In this document: piece by piece, positions 9,902-20,633 of the stretch | Numbering within the stretch: position 1 is the stretch's first letter | Layout of the letters: each line of letters opens with the position of its first letter | DNA from: Massilia mucilaginosa | GTDB taxonomy: Bacteria; Pseudomonadota; Gammaproteobacteria; Burkholderiales; Burkholderiaceae_D | Assembly (NCBI RefSeq): GCF_011682145.1 | Contig: NZ_WHJH01000002.1 | Location: 62,001-126,000, forward strand | Length of the DNA stretch: 64,000 nucleotides | Direction of reading: 5' to 3' | Program-made: the position numbers and the translations under genes | Notes under the pieces: model-generated | The model's input: the letters and a program-made list of their open reading frames with translations, nothing else | Told to the model about the DNA's origin: nothing | Databases searched by the model: none

Positions 9902-9957
9902 TGTTGCATTTGACGGTCGCCGGCAGTGGTCGCTGAGCGTGACTCGTCCCAACAGTC

Positions 9958-9963
9958 TATAAT
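9958..9963 (+). promoter_or_regulatory. Probable -10 element of erpA
   Basis: A perfect TATAAT at 9958-9963, 33 bp before the erpA start. No good -35 hexamer is present at 16-18 bp, so an activator may be needed. The ribosome binding site TAGGAG follows at about 9983. Confidence 0.45.
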
Positions 9964-9995
9964 GACTGATATCCGTTCCCCTGTAGGAGTTCCAA

Positions 9996-10358
9996 ATGAA
10001 TGCAGTTGCTGAAATGCCAGAAGTGATGCCGGCCCCGATCGTGTTTACCGATAGCGCCGCGCAAAAGGTTGCACAGCTGATCGAGGAAGAGGGCAATCCC
10101 GACCTCAAGTTGCGCGTCTTCGTGCAGGGCGGCGGCTGCTCGGGCTTCCAGTATGGCTTCACCTTCGACGAAATCGTCAATGAAGATGACACCACCATGG
10201 TCAAAAACGGCGTGCAACTGCTGATCGATTCGATGAGCTACCAGTATCTGGTCGGCGCCGAAATCGACTACAAGGACGACCTCGAAGGCGCCCAGTTCGT
10301 CATCAAGAATCCAACCGCCACCTCGACCTGCGGCTGCGGTTCGTCGTTCTCGGTCTAA
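9996..10358 (+). CDS. erpA: Iron-sulfur cluster insertion protein ErpA
   Basis: A 120-residue A-type Fe-S carrier that hands clusters to apo-proteins, including enzymes of isoprenoid synthesis. The three conserved cysteines are in GGGCSGFQY (about residue 48) and STCGCGSSF (about residues 112-114). Length matches other betaproteobacterial ErpA proteins. It is single, with its own -10 element, and converges on anmK. No isc or suf genes are present in the window. Confidence 0.96.
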   Translation: MNAVAEMPEVMPAPIVFTDSAAQKVAQLIEEEGNPDLKLRVFVQGGGCSGFQYGFTFDEIVNEDDTTMVKNGVQLLIDSMSYQYLVGAEIDYKDDLEGAQFVIKNPTATSTCGCGSSFSV

Positions 10359-10398
10359 GCTGCGCTAGCGCAGGCAGCCGTCGCGGCCGCCTGCCGTC

Positions 10399-11499
10399 TT
10401 ACGCAGGATAAAGGGCGCCCAGGATCCTGGGTCCCTTCGCCCCCGTCACCTGGGGCAGATTGCCCGTTTCGCGCCGTGTGAAGCGGTAGCCCAGCCACGC
10501 GAACGCCAGCGCTTCGACGTGATTCGGGGCGACGCCCAGGGCGTCGCTTGTTTCCACCTTGGTCTTGCCGCCCAGCGCTTGCGCCAGTTCGCGCAGCAGC
10601 GCGCCGTTGTACGCTCCGCCGCCGCACACATATACCGCTTCGACCTCGCTGGCCTGCTGATGGATGGCGCGCGCGATCGTCACTGCCGTCAGCGCGGTCA
10701 GGGTCGCCTGCACGTCTTCAGGCGGCATCGATGGCGCCTGCGCCAGGCCGTGCGCCAGCCAGTCGGCGTGGAACAGGTCGCGCCCGGTGCTTTTCGGCGC
10801 CGCCAGGCGAAAATACGGTTCGTCGAGCAAAATGCCGAGCAGGGTCGGATCGACTCGTCCGCTGGCCGCCCAGGCGCCGCCGGCGTCGTAGGCCTTGCCT
10901 TGGTGCAGGCCGATCCAGTGATCCATCAGCACATTGCCGGGACCGGTATCGAAGCCGCTGACCGAGCCGTCGGCATGCAGCACGCTGATGTTGGCGATGC
11001 CGCCGATATTGATCACCACGCGGACCTGGCCGGGCTGGCCGAAGCAGGCCTGGTGGAAAGCCGGCACCAGCGGCGCGCCCTGGCCGCCGGCGGCCACGTC
11101 GCGCGCGCGGAAGTCGGCGATGACGTCGATCCCGGTCAGTTCGGCCAGCAGGGCGGGGTGGTTGATCTGGCGCGTGTAGCCGAGCTCGGGCCGGTGACGC
11201 ACCGTTTGCCCGTGCGCGGCCAGTGCCCGCACCGGGCCGGGCGCGGCCGGCAGCAGGGCCGCCACGCATTCGGCGTAGCAGCCGGCCAGGTGCGCGGCGG
11301 CCAGCGCTTCGCGGGCGATTTCATTGTCGCCGCTGCCTTGCAGGGCCATCAGGTCGGCGCGCAGGGCGTCGGGGAAGGGCACGAAGGCCGCTTCCAGGGT
11401 GCGGATGGCGCCGCCGGCAAAATCGGCCAGCACGCCATCGACGCCATCCATGCTGGTCCCGGACATCATGCCGATGTAGAGGGTCGAATCCGTGCTCAT
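10399..11499 (-). CDS. anmK: Anhydro-N-acetylmuramic acid kinase
   Basis: A 366-residue sugar kinase that phosphorylates and hydrates 1,6-anhydro-MurNAc released in peptidoglycan recycling. The N-terminal [11 protein letters not shown] motif, the IGGIANISV segment and the C-terminal [14 protein letters not shown] and [14 protein letters not shown] blocks are diagnostic. It lies downstream of a murein endopeptidase gene on the same strand, separated by a terminator, so the two share a theme (wall turnover) but probably have separate transcripts. Confidence 0.96.
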   Translation of the reverse strand: MSTDSTLYIGMMSGTSMDGVDGVLADFAGGAIRTLEAAFVPFPDALRADLMALQGSGDNEIAREALAAAHLAGCYAECVAALLPAAPGPVRALAAHGQTVRHRPELGYTRQINHPALLAELTGIDVIADFRARDVAAGGQGAPLVPAFHQACFGQPGQVRVVINIGGIANISVLHADGSVSGFDTGPGNVLMDHWIGLHQGKAYDAGGAWAASGRVDPTLLGILLDEPYFRLAAPKSTGRDLFHADWLAHGLAQAPSMPPEDVQATLTALTAVTIARAIHQQASEVEAVYVCGGGAYNGALLRELAQALGGKTKVETSDALGVAPNHVEALAFAWLGYRFTRRETGNLPQVTGAKGPRILGALYPA

Positions 11500-11527
11500 G
11501 TCTGTTCCGATCTGAAAATTGCAGGCG

Positions 11528-11565
11528 AAAAAAAGGGCAGGAGCCGGTCATCCGGTTCCTGCCCT
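11528..11565 (-). terminator. Intrinsic terminator of the M23 peptidase gene
   Basis: On the minus strand a 14-bp stem with one mismatch (11552-11565 with 11534-11547, loop of 4) is followed by a run of seven T (plus-strand A at 11528-11534). It lies 22 bp after the peptidase stop and 30 bp before the anmK start. Confidence 0.88.
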
Positions 11566-11586
11566 CGTATGGTACGCGCTGAAGCG

Positions 11587-12951
11587 TTAGCGCGCCATGT
11601 TCGATGCCGTGGTCGGACGCAGCAGCGCGAAGCGGTGCGACATGTCGCCCGCGGCGATCTGGAAGCGGGCGCGTTCGGCCGGGGTCATTGGCGCTTGCGC
11701 CAGGACCTTGATCGACATCGGATCGACGGCTTCGTTGTTGACGCGGAATTCGTAGTGCAGGTGGGCGCCGGTCGACCAGCCGGTCGAGCCGACATAGCCG
11801 ATCACATCACCCTGGCTGACCTTGCTACCCTTGCGGATGCCCGGCGCGAAACGGCTCATGTGGGCGTAGGCGGTGGTGTAGTTGGCCCAGTGCTTGATGC
11901 TGACCAGGTTGCCGTAGCCGCCCTGCACGCCGGCGAAGTCGATCACGCCGTCGCCGGACGCGCGGATCGGCGTGCCGTTGGCAGCGGCGAAGTCGACGCC
12001 TTTGTGGGCTTTCCAGGAGCCGGAAATCGGATGCGAGCGCATCGAGAAGCCGGAGGAAATACGGGAAAATTCGAGGGGGGATTTGAGGAAGGCTTTTTTG
12101 AGGGCTTTGCCGTCGAAGGTGTAGTAGCCACCTTGCTTGCTGATCGGGTCTTCGTACCAGACGGACTGGTAAGTCACGCCGCGGTTGACGAATTCGCCTG
12201 CCAGGATGCGCCCGGCGCGTACCATTTCGCCGTCTTGCCAGAAGGTTTCGTAGACCACGTTGAAGCGGTCGCCGCGTTTCAGGTCGGAACGGAAGTCGAT
12301 ACTGGTGGAGAACATTTCGATGATCTGGGCGACGATCGCGTCGGGCAGCTTGCCGCCGTCGGTGGTGGCGTCGGTCGCCGAGTAGAGCGAGTTGTTGATT
12401 TCGCGGGCCCGCATTTCAACCCGGCGTTCCAGCTTCGCTGGTGCTTCCTCGGCGGCGAACTTGTCGCCGCTGCGGGTGATCGAAATCTGTTTGACCGGGG
12501 TGTCGCGACCGTCGGCGACGGTGGCGCGCAACCATTGCAGTTCGCCATTTTCATCGGTCTGCGCCTGGACCCGCTTGCCGGTCTTGAGTTGCATCACGGC
12601 TTTGGCGACTTTATCGGACTTGATGAATTCGACTGCTGCGGCATCGTCCACACCCAGACGCGTGAGCAGGGCGGCGAGCGTATCGCCCGGACGCACCTTC
12701 TCTTCGTGGATGAATTGCTGGTCGTCTTTCTGCAGCGCAGCGATCTGGTCGGCCAGGTTCGGCAGTTCCAGATTTTGTGCGATCGATTTGACCGGCAGGT
12801 CGGACGCATCGGGGGCCAGGGGCGCTACGCCCGCGGCACCGAATGCGCACACTGCGAGAAAGACCGCGCCAGCGCTGACGATGCGCTGCTTTCGCGTTGT
12901 TCCTAGCAGGCCGGTCAAGCGTTTGCCTGTGAATTTGTTTGTAGGGTCCAT
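11587..12951 (-). CDS. M23 family murein endopeptidase
   Basis: A 454-residue membrane-anchored peptidase resembling MepM/YebA. A hydrophobic segment near residues 25-45 is an anchor or signal. A LysM/OapA-like stretch (VRPGDTLAALLTRLG) precedes a Csd3-type middle domain. The catalytic domain holds the zinc ligands His316 and Asp320 (HKGVD) and the HLHYEF motif near residue 397. Such enzymes cut peptide cross-links to let the wall expand. The start at 12951 (MDPTNKF) is preferred to the upstream in-frame ATG at 12981. It is divergent from tyrS, an arrangement common in Burkholderiales. Confidence 0.93.
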   Translation of the reverse strand: MDPTNKFTGKRLTGLLGTTRKQRIVSAGAVFLAVCAFGAAGVAPLAPDASDLPVKSIAQNLELPNLADQIAALQKDDQQFIHEEKVRPGDTLAALLTRLGVDDAAAVEFIKSDKVAKAVMQLKTGKRVQAQTDENGELQWLRATVADGRDTPVKQISITRSGDKFAAEEAPAKLERRVEMRAREINNSLYSATDATTDGGKLPDAIVAQIIEMFSTSIDFRSDLKRGDRFNVVYETFWQDGEMVRAGRILAGEFVNRGVTYQSVWYEDPISKQGGYYTFDGKALKKAFLKSPLEFSRISSGFSMRSHPISGSWKAHKGVDFAAANGTPIRASGDGVIDFAGVQGGYGNLVSIKHWANYTTAYAHMSRFAPGIRKGSKVSQGDVIGYVGSTGWSTGAHLHYEFRVNNEAVDPMSIKVLAQAPMTPAERARFQIAAGDMSHRFALLRPTTASNMAR

Positions 12952-13123
12952 GCAATCAGTTAAAATTTGCCGCTTGAACATTCGCGTTGAGCACTGAACT
13001 ATTTCTTGTTATTGTTTTGTTTAGTTTTCATTGGGCAAGATTAATCGGATCGAGCAGTATATCAAACTTTTGAAGCTTCCCAACAATTTCGACACTTTGC
13101 TACAGATTTATTACAAAGCACCT

Positions 13124-14389
13124 ATGACAACATCTGCCACCTCCAAGCCTGCCGCCCCTGCGCAAGGGTCACCTGTACTGCCGCTGACGGACACCGTGCT
13201 GGAAGCGCTGGCCATCACCAAGCGCGGCGTCGACGAGCTGCTGATCGAGAGCGAATTCGCCCAAAAGCTGGCCCGCTCCGAGAAATCCGGCACGCCGCTG
13301 CGCATCAAGCTCGGCCTCGACCCGACCGCCCCCGACCTGCATCTGGGCCACACCGTGGTGCTGAACAAGATGCGCCAGCTGCAAGACCTCGGCCACCAGG
13401 TCATCTTCTTGATCGGCGACTTTACCTCGATGATCGGCGATCCGTCGGGCCGCAACGTCACGCGCCCGCCGCTCACTAAAGAGCAGATCGAAGAAAACGC
13501 GATGACCTACTTCAAGCAGGCTTCGCTGGTGCTGGACCCGTCGCGCACGGAAATTCGCTACAACTCCGAGTGGTGCGATCCGCTCGGCGCGCGCGGCATG
13601 ATCCAGCTGTCTTCGCGTTACACCGTTGCCCGCATGATGGAACGGGACGACTTCACCAAGCGTTTCAAGAGTGGGACACCAATATCGATCCACGAGTTCC
13701 TTTATCCTTTGATGCAGGGGTACGATTCGGTCGCCTTGAAGGCCGATCTGGAGCTGGGCGGTACCGACCAGAAATTCAATTTGCTGGTCGGCCGCGAGCT
13801 GCAGAAGGATTACGGCCAGGAACAGCAGTGCATCCTGACCATGCCGCTGCTCGAAGGGCTCGACGGTGTGGACAAGATGTCCAAGTCGAAGAACAACTAT
13901 ATCGGTATCACCGAACCGGCCAACACCATGTTCGCCAAGCTGATGAGCATTTCGGACGTGATGATGTGGCGTTACTTCGAGCTGCTGTCCTTCCGTTCGA
14001 TGGCCGATATCGCCGCCCTCAAGGCGGAAATCGACGGCGGGCGCAATCCGCGCGATGCTAAAGTGGCTCTGGGGCAAGAAATCGTCACGCGTTTCCACTC
14101 GGCCGCAGCCGCGGAAAGCGCGCTGGCCGACTTCGTCAACCGTTCCGCAGGAGGCATTCCCGATGATGCGCCTGAAATGACGGTCGATGGCGCGCCAATG
14201 GGCATTGCCCACTTGCTCAAGAAAACCGGCCTGTGTGCGTCGACCTCGGAAGCGATGCGTATGGTTGAGCAGGGCGGGGTGCGCATCGACAGCGCCGTGG
14301 TCAGCGACAAGACCTTGAAAATCGAAGCCGGCAGCTTCGTGCTGCAAGTTGGCCGCCGCAAGTTCGCCCGCGTGACCTTCAAGGCATGA
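13124..14389 (+). CDS. tyrS: Tyrosyl-tRNA synthetase
   Basis: A 421-residue class I synthetase. The HIGH motif is HLGH in [13 protein letters not shown], and the KMSKS loop is [11 protein letters not shown]-terminal S4 RNA-binding domain ([13 protein letters not shown]...[15 protein letters not shown]) completes it. The ATG at 13124 is chosen; an in-frame upstream start at 13031 would add 31 residues translated from AT-rich leader DNA. The last four bases overlap dtd (ATGA), a sensible pairing because Dtd removes D-tyrosine mischarged by this enzyme. Confidence 0.97.
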   Translation: MTTSATSKPAAPAQGSPVLPLTDTVLEALAITKRGVDELLIESEFAQKLARSEKSGTPLRIKLGLDPTAPDLHLGHTVVLNKMRQLQDLGHQVIFLIGDFTSMIGDPSGRNVTRPPLTKEQIEENAMTYFKQASLVLDPSRTEIRYNSEWCDPLGARGMIQLSSRYTVARMMERDDFTKRFKSGTPISIHEFLYPLMQGYDSVALKADLELGGTDQKFNLLVGRELQKDYGQEQQCILTMPLLEGLDGVDKMSKSKNNYIGITEPANTMFAKLMSISDVMMWRYFELLSFRSMADIAALKAEIDGGRNPRDAKVALGQEIVTRFHSAAAAESALADFVNRSAGGIPDDAPEMTVDGAPMGIAHLLKKTGLCASTSEAMRMVEQGGVRIDSAVVSDKTLKIEAGSFVLQVGRRKFARVTFKA

Positions 14390-14832
14390 TCGCGCTGCTG
14401 CAACGGGTCAGCCACGCCAGCGTGGTGGTCGATGGCGCCACCATCGGCGCCATCGAGGCTGGTTTACTGGTCTTGCTGTGCGCCGAAAAGGGCGACAGCG
14501 AGAAGGAAGGCGACGCCCTGCTGACCAAATTGCTCGGCTACCGCGTGTTTGGCGACGAAGCCGGCAAGATGAACCGCAGCGTGCTTGATACCAACGGCGG
14601 TCTGTTGCTGGTGCCCCAGTTCACTCTGGCGGCGGACACCAAATCGGGCACGCGGCCGTCGTTCACCCCGGCTGCCAGCCCGCAGGATGGCTTGCGCCTG
14701 TTCGACCATGTGGTGCGCCAGGCCCGCGCCCGCCATGCTACGGTCGAGACCGGCCAGTTCGGTGCCGACATGAAAGTGTCGCTGACGAATGACGGACCGG
14801 TCACTTTTTGGCTGCAAGTGCACCCAAAATGA
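14386..14832 (+). CDS. dtd: D-aminoacyl-tRNA deacylase
   Basis: A 148-residue Dtd, which hydrolyses D-amino acids (and glycine) from tRNA as a chirality check. The family's two motifs are seen as PQFTLAADT (SQFT in E. coli, so the first residue differs) near residue 80 and NDGPVTFWL (GPxT, the cross-subunit Gly-cisPro) near residue 136. Length matches the family. It is translationally coupled to tyrS by a 4-bp overlap. Confidence 0.96.
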   Translation: MIALLQRVSHASVVVDGATIGAIEAGLLVLLCAEKGDSEKEGDALLTKLLGYRVFGDEAGKMNRSVLDTNGGLLLVPQFTLAADTKSGTRPSFTPAASPQDGLRLFDHVVRQARARHATVETGQFGADMKVSLTNDGPVTFWLQVHPK

Positions 14833-14880
14833 AACCAAGCGGGCCGTTTGTGGTCAATATCATCAGTACAGGAGGTTGCG

Positions 14881-15546
14881 ATGAGACTCTGGAGTGATTC
14901 CTTTACCGATGGCGGCCTGATTCCCGCCGCGTGCGCCTTTGCCGCGATCGACCCAGGCGCGCACACCTGCCTGTCCACCAACCGCAACCCGCACCTGGCC
15001 TGGGACGATGTGCCCAGCGGCACCCAGTCGCTGATCCTGTTTTGCTACGATATCGACGCGCCCACGGTCGGCACCAATGTCAACAAGGAAGGCGTGGTCG
15101 TGGCGGAAGAGTTGCCGCGCGCCGATTTCTATCACTGGACCCTGGTCGATATTCCCGTCGCCATGCGCTCGGTTACCGAAGGCAAGTTCTCGGAAGGGGT
15201 CACGCCGCACGGCAAACCGGGGCCGCTGGTGCCGTTCACCATCAAGAACGGCACCGAACATCAGTTGCGCCAGGGCGTGAACGATTACACCAGCTGGTTC
15301 GTGAGCGATCCGGACATGGCGGGCGAGTATTACGGCTACGATGGCCCATGTCCACCGTGGAACGACCTGCGCGTGCATACGTATATATTCTGCATCTACG
15401 CGCTCGACATTCCGCGCCTGGCGCTCGAAGGGCGCTTTACCGGGCCGGAAGCACGCCTGGCCATTCGCGGCCACATCCTCGACGAGGCGCAGATGGTGGG
15501 CGTGTATTCGCTCAATCCCGAACTCGCCGCCACCCTGGTTCCTTAA
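14881..15546 (+). CDS. YbhB/YbcL family PEBP-like protein
   Basis: A 221-residue phosphatidylethanolamine-binding-protein-like fold. Markers are NPHLAWDDVPSGTQSLILFCYDIDAPT (ligand-pocket DPDAP-like region), FYHWTLVDIP and YYGYDGPCPPWNDLRVHTYIF. No signal peptide is apparent, unlike YbcL. An AGGAGG site (14870-14875) precisely sets the start at 14881 rather than at an upstream in-frame codon. Bacterial members have no settled function; kinase regulation is known only for eukaryotic relatives. Confidence 0.88.
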   Translation: MRLWSDSFTDGGLIPAACAFAAIDPGAHTCLSTNRNPHLAWDDVPSGTQSLILFCYDIDAPTVGTNVNKEGVVVAEELPRADFYHWTLVDIPVAMRSVTEGKFSEGVTPHGKPGPLVPFTIKNGTEHQLRQGVNDYTSWFVSDPDMAGEYYGYDGPCPPWNDLRVHTYIFCIYALDIPRLALEGRFTGPEARLAIRGHILDEAQMVGVYSLNPELAATLVP

Positions 15547-15591
15547 AGAACGCAACCTTTTCAGTCCGGGCACGGCGTGCCCGGCTTACCC

Positions 15592-16239
15592 ATGCCCCCG
15601 ACCACTATCATTCTGATCCGCCACGGCGAAACCGCCTGGAACGCCGAACGCCGCCTCCAGGGCCATATCGACATCGCCCTCAACGACGAGGGCCTGCGCC
15701 AGGCCGCAGCCACGGCCGGCGCCCTGGCAAGCGAGCGGATCGACGTGATCGTGTCGAGCGACCTGCAACGCGCCGCCGCGACCGCCGACGCCGTGGCCCG
15801 CACGCGCGCCATGCCGGTGCAACGCGATCCCTTGCTGCGCGAACGCTGCTTCGGCGGCTTCGAAGGCTTGCTGTACAGCGAGATCGAACAGCGCTTTCCG
15901 GTCGAGTTCGCCGCCTGGCAGGCACGCGAAATCGATGCGCCGATGCCGTCCGGCGCCCGGGTGGCCGAAACGTTCCGCCAGTTTTACCAGCGCGCCGTCG
16001 CGGCCATCGTCCACTGGGGCGACGCGCATCCCGGCCAGACCCTGGCCCTGGTGGCCCACGGCGGCGTGCTCGAATGCGCCTACCGCGCCGCCCTCGGCCT
16101 GTCGCTGGAAACGCCACGCGACTTTCCGGTGCTCAACGCCAGCATCAACCGCTTCCGCGTGGACGGCGGCAAGCTGAGCCTGGTCGGCTGGGGCGAGGTC
16201 GGCCACCTGCAAGCGAAGGTGCTGGACGAGCTCAGCTGA
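15592..16239 (+). CDS. Histidine phosphatase / phosphoglycerate mutase-like protein
   Basis: A 215-residue histidine phosphatase. The catalytic motif is LIRHGETAWN at about residues 8-17, with the second histidine in ALVAHGGVLEC near residue 158 and conserved Arg/Glu in LLRERCFGGFEG. It resembles GpmB/CobC-type enzymes that dephosphorylate small metabolites; the true substrate is not predictable. The ATG at 15592 is favoured; a GTG at 15577 would add five residues. No strong ribosome binding site is seen. It follows the PEBP-like gene by 45 bp. Confidence 0.85.
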   Translation: MPPTTIILIRHGETAWNAERRLQGHIDIALNDEGLRQAAATAGALASERIDVIVSSDLQRAAATADAVARTRAMPVQRDPLLRERCFGGFEGLLYSEIEQRFPVEFAAWQAREIDAPMPSGARVAETFRQFYQRAVAAIVHWGDAHPGQTLALVAHGGVLECAYRAALGLSLETPRDFPVLNASINRFRVDGGKLSLVGWGEVGHLQAKVLDELS

Positions 16240-16328
16240 GACGCGGGAACCCTGCCCGATCCGGTTTTTGTGGTGCGGCGGTGCTGTCAAATGAAAAATA
16301 GTGCTTATTAATTGAGCAGCACTTCGGG

Positions 16329-16334
16329 TAAAAT
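16329..16334 (+). promoter_or_regulatory. Candidate -10 of the dusB-fis operon
   Basis: TAAAAT at 16329-16334, 33 bp before the GTG start. A weak TTATTA lies 17 bp upstream (16306-16311). The gap 16240-16367 is more AT-rich than its surroundings, as expected for a promoter. Confidence 0.4.
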
Positions 16335-16367
16335 AGAGGGTTCCCGCAAACTCTGAGCGTCCCGCCC

Positions 16368-17393
16368 GTGCAAATTGGTCCTTACTTGCTGCGCAATAAT
16401 GTTTTCGTTGCACCCATGGCGGGCGTGACGGATCGTCCTTTCCGACAACTGTGCAAACAGCTGGGCGCCGGCTATGCGGTGTCCGAAATGGCCGCCTCGA
16501 ACCCGCGCCTGTGGGCCACCGAAAAGAGTTCGCGCCGCACCGACCACGAAGGCGAAATGGAGCCGAAAGCGGTCCAGATCGCCGGCGCCGATCCGCAAGA
16601 CCTGGCCGACTGCGCCAAATTCAATGTCGACCGTGGCGCCCAGATCATCGATATCAATATGGGTTGCCCGGTCAAGAAGGTGTGCAACAGCTGGTGCGGC
16701 TCGGCCTTGCTGCAGCACGAAGACCTGGTCGAACAGATTTTGGTCGCCGTGGTGCGCGCGGTCGACGTGCCGGTGACATTGAAGTTTCGCACCGGCTGGA
16801 ACCGCGAAAACAAGAACGCCCTGCGCATCGCCCGCATCGCCGAACAGGCCGGCATCCAGATGCTGACCCTGCACGGCCGCACCCGCGCCGACGGCTACAG
16901 CGGCGACGCCGAGTACGACACCATTGCCGCCGTCAAGGCGCAGGTAGCCATTCCGGTGGTCGCCAACGGCGACATCACCACGCCCGAAAAGGCCAAACAC
17001 GTGCTGGCCGTCACCGGGGCCGACGCGATCATGATCGGGCGCGCGGCGCAAGGCCGGCCATGGATCTGCCGCGAAGTCGACCATTACCTGCGTACCGGCC
17101 TGCACCTGCCGGCCCCGGCCGTGGAAGAAGTGCGCGCGCTGATGAACGAACACTTGCAGGCGCACTATGCTTTCTATGGCGAGTTTTTGGGCGTGCGCAC
17201 GGCGCGCAAGCATATCGGCTGGTATGTACGCGACCTGATCGGCGGCGAAGAATTCCGCCAGCAAATGAACCTGCTCGAATCGACCGATGCGCAGTTGCGC
17301 GCCGTCGATGCATTTTTTGAAACCCAACACATTCATGGCGAACGGTTACAATACCGGCCCGCGGGCGTTGCTCAAGTAGCATTGGCAGCCTGA
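16368..17393 (+). CDS. dusB: tRNA-dihydrouridine synthase (DusB type)
   Basis: A 341-residue FMN enzyme that reduces uridine to dihydrouridine in tRNA. Visible features are VAPMAGVTDRPFR at the N-terminus, the catalytic cysteine in NMGCPVKKV (about residue 103), LHGRTRADGYSG, and the FMN-phosphate segment VVANGDI plus IMIGRAAQGRPW. It starts with GTG at 16368. The position directly upstream of fis is the conserved dusB-fis operon, in which dusB is the first gene. Confidence 0.94.
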   Translation: MQIGPYLLRNNVFVAPMAGVTDRPFRQLCKQLGAGYAVSEMAASNPRLWATEKSSRRTDHEGEMEPKAVQIAGADPQDLADCAKFNVDRGAQIIDINMGCPVKKVCNSWCGSALLQHEDLVEQILVAVVRAVDVPVTLKFRTGWNRENKNALRIARIAEQAGIQMLTLHGRTRADGYSGDAEYDTIAAVKAQVAIPVVANGDITTPEKAKHVLAVTGADAIMIGRAAQGRPWICREVDHYLRTGLHLPAPAVEEVRALMNEHLQAHYAFYGEFLGVRTARKHIGWYVRDLIGGEEFRQQMNLLESTDAQLRAVDAFFETQHIHGERLQYRPAGVAQVALAA

Positions 17394-17487
17394 CACGGCA
17401 CTCAGCTAGCAAGACGACATACCGGAACGACCGCTGCCTGCAGAGCCGCGGCGAAACATTTAATCCGCAGAAAAGCACCAACATCAT

Positions 17488-17721
17488 ATGAGCAAAGAAA
17501 GTATCCAGGAAGTTGTCCAGAAGAGTCTTGAAGAGTATTTCAACGACCTGGGCGAGCAGCAGGCATCGAACATCTACGACATGGTGGTCCTCACCGTCGA
17601 AAAGCCGATTCTCGAAGTCGTCATGACGCGAGCGGAAGGCAACCAGTCGCACGCGGCCCAGATGCTGGGCATCAACCGTAATACCTTGCGGAAGAAATTG
17701 CAGGAACACGGATTGCTGTAA
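17488..17721 (+). CDS. fis: DNA-binding protein Fis
   Basis: A 77-residue Fis-family nucleoid protein. The C-terminal helix-turn-helix is clear (EGNQSHAAQMLGINRNTLRKKLQEHGLL), as is the preceding dimer helix (YDMVVLTVEKPILEVVM). Beta-proteobacterial Fis is shorter than the 98-residue E. coli protein at the N-terminus. It lies 95 bp after dusB in the conserved dusB-fis order and 108 bp before purH. It bends DNA and influences rRNA transcription and recombination in enterobacteria; the same role here is inference. Confidence 0.95.
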   Translation: MSKESIQEVVQKSLEEYFNDLGEQQASNIYDMVVLTVEKPILEVVMTRAEGNQSHAAQMLGINRNTLRKKLQEHGLL

Positions 17722-17828
17722 TTAGTCATTAGCACACACTGAGTGGCCGTGCTATCGAGCGCGAGCCCATCGCGCCCGAGGGGTGCGCCAGTGCAAATAC
17801 CGAATACTCCACAACCAGGCCACTCACC

Positions 17829-19400
<1,572 letters not shown>

Positions 19401-19422
19401 TGTCGACGGGGCGCGCAAGTTT

Positions 19423-19452
19423 GGTATACCGAAGTTTCTCCGGCGGTATACC
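19423..19452 (+). promoter_or_regulatory. Twin GGTATACC palindromes upstream of ruvC
   Basis: The 8-bp palindrome GGTATACC occurs at 19423-19430 and again at 19445-19452, 22 bp centre to centre, i.e. two helical turns apart. The second ends 8 bp before the ruvC ATG. The layout resembles a two-site operator; it does not match a LexA box. The second copy may double as a weak -10. Confidence 0.5.
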
Positions 19453-19460
19453 ATTCGTCC

Positions 19461-19997
19461 ATGATTATTCTTGGCATTGACCCGGGCCTGCGCACCACAG
19501 GCTTCGGGCTTATCGAAAAGCAGGGCAACAAGCTGCGCTACATCGCGTCCGGCACCATCAAGACGGTGTCGGAAGGCGAGCTCCCGGGCCGTCTCAAGAT
19601 CATCCTCAATGGGATCGCCGAGATCGTCCGCACCTACCAGCCCGATTGCGCGGCGGTGGAAAAAGTCTTCGTCAACGTCAATCCCCAATCGACCTTGCTG
19701 CTCGGGCAAGCACGCGGCGCCGCCATTACCGCGCTGGTCGGCGCCGACCTGTCGGTGGCCGAGTACACCGCCTTGCAGGTCAAGCAGGCCGTCACCGGCC
19801 ACGGCAAGGCGGCCAAGGAACAGGTGCAGGAAATGGTGGCGCGCCTGCTGGTGCTGCCCGGCCTGCCCGGGACCGATGCCGCCGATGCGCTCGGCGTGGC
19901 CATCTGCCATGCCAACAGTGTCGACGCGCTGGCGCTGCTCGGCGCGCTGGCGCCTTCGCTTTCCGGCCTGCGCATGAAGCGCGGCCGTCTCGTTTAA
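19461..19997 (+). CDS. ruvC: Holliday junction resolvase RuvC
   Basis: A 178-residue endonuclease that cuts four-way junctions delivered by RuvAB. Acidic catalytic residues are in [12 protein letters not shown] (Asp7), AAVEKVFVN (Glu), AKEQVQEMV and [12 protein letters not shown] (Asp). Length is normal. It is first of a ruvC-ruvA-ruvB cluster; ruvA starts 20 bp after its stop. The twin GGTATACC boxes upstream may control the whole cluster. Confidence 0.97.
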   Translation: MIILGIDPGLRTTGFGLIEKQGNKLRYIASGTIKTVSEGELPGRLKIILNGIAEIVRTYQPDCAAVEKVFVNVNPQSTLLLGQARGAAITALVGADLSVAEYTALQVKQAVTGHGKAAKEQVQEMVARLLVLPGLPGTDAADALGVAICHANSVDALALLGALAPSLSGLRMKRGRLV

Positions 19998-20017
19998 CCT
20001 CGCTTGAAGGTCCCCCC

Positions 20018-20596
20018 ATGATCGGACGTATTTCCGGAATTTTGCTCGAAAAAAATCCGCCGCAGTTGCTGGTCGATTGCAACGGCGTCGGCTATGAAAT
20101 CGATGTGCCGATGAGTACCTATTACGACTTGCCGGCGCTCGGCGCGCAGGTCACCCTGTTCACGCACCAGGCGATCCGCGAGGATGCGCACCTGCTGTTT
20201 GGCTTCGGCAATGCGGCCGAGCGCGCCGTGTTCCGCCAGTTGATCAAGATCACTGGCGTGGGGGCGCGCACGGCGCTGTCGATCCTGTCCGGCATGACGG
20301 TCAACGACCTGGCGCAGGCCGTGACCTTGCAGGAAGCGGGGCGCCTGGTGAAGGTGCCCGGCATCGGCAAGAAGACGGCGGAACGTTTGCTGCTGGAACT
20401 GAAAGGCAAGCTCGGCGCCGACCTCGGCTCGGTGGGCGGCGTGGTGCAGCACGATGCGCAATCCGACATTTTGAATGCGCTGCTGGCCTTGGGGTATTCT
20501 GACAAGGAAGCCACGGCCGCGCTGCGCAATATGCCGGCCGGCAGCACCGTTTCGGACGGCATCAAGTTCGCGCTCAAGGCGCTGTCCAAAGGCTGA
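20018..20596 (+). CDS. ruvA: Holliday junction DNA helicase subunit RuvA
   Basis: A 192-residue RuvA, the tetrameric junction-binding subunit. [15 protein letters not shown] begins the OB-fold; two helix-hairpin-helix motifs follow ([16 protein letters not shown] and [20 protein letters not shown]); the flexible linker and C-terminal RuvB-contacting domain ([19 protein letters not shown]) end it. The start at 20018 follows GAAGG. It lies between ruvC and ruvB on one strand, probably one operon. Confidence 0.97.
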   Translation: MIGRISGILLEKNPPQLLVDCNGVGYEIDVPMSTYYDLPALGAQVTLFTHQAIREDAHLLFGFGNAAERAVFRQLIKITGVGARTALSILSGMTVNDLAQAVTLQEAGRLVKVPGIGKKTAERLLLELKGKLGADLGSVGGVVQHDAQSDILNALLALGYSDKEATAALRNMPAGSTVSDGIKFALKALSKG

Positions 20597-20633
20597 GTTT
20601 CAGCTGCGCTAACATTTACCCTAAGGTTCATTC

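Noticed and set aside
10519-12906. A 795-codon frame opposite anmK and the M23 peptidase gene
   Set aside because: It runs across two real genes and the terminator between them; no protein family signature.
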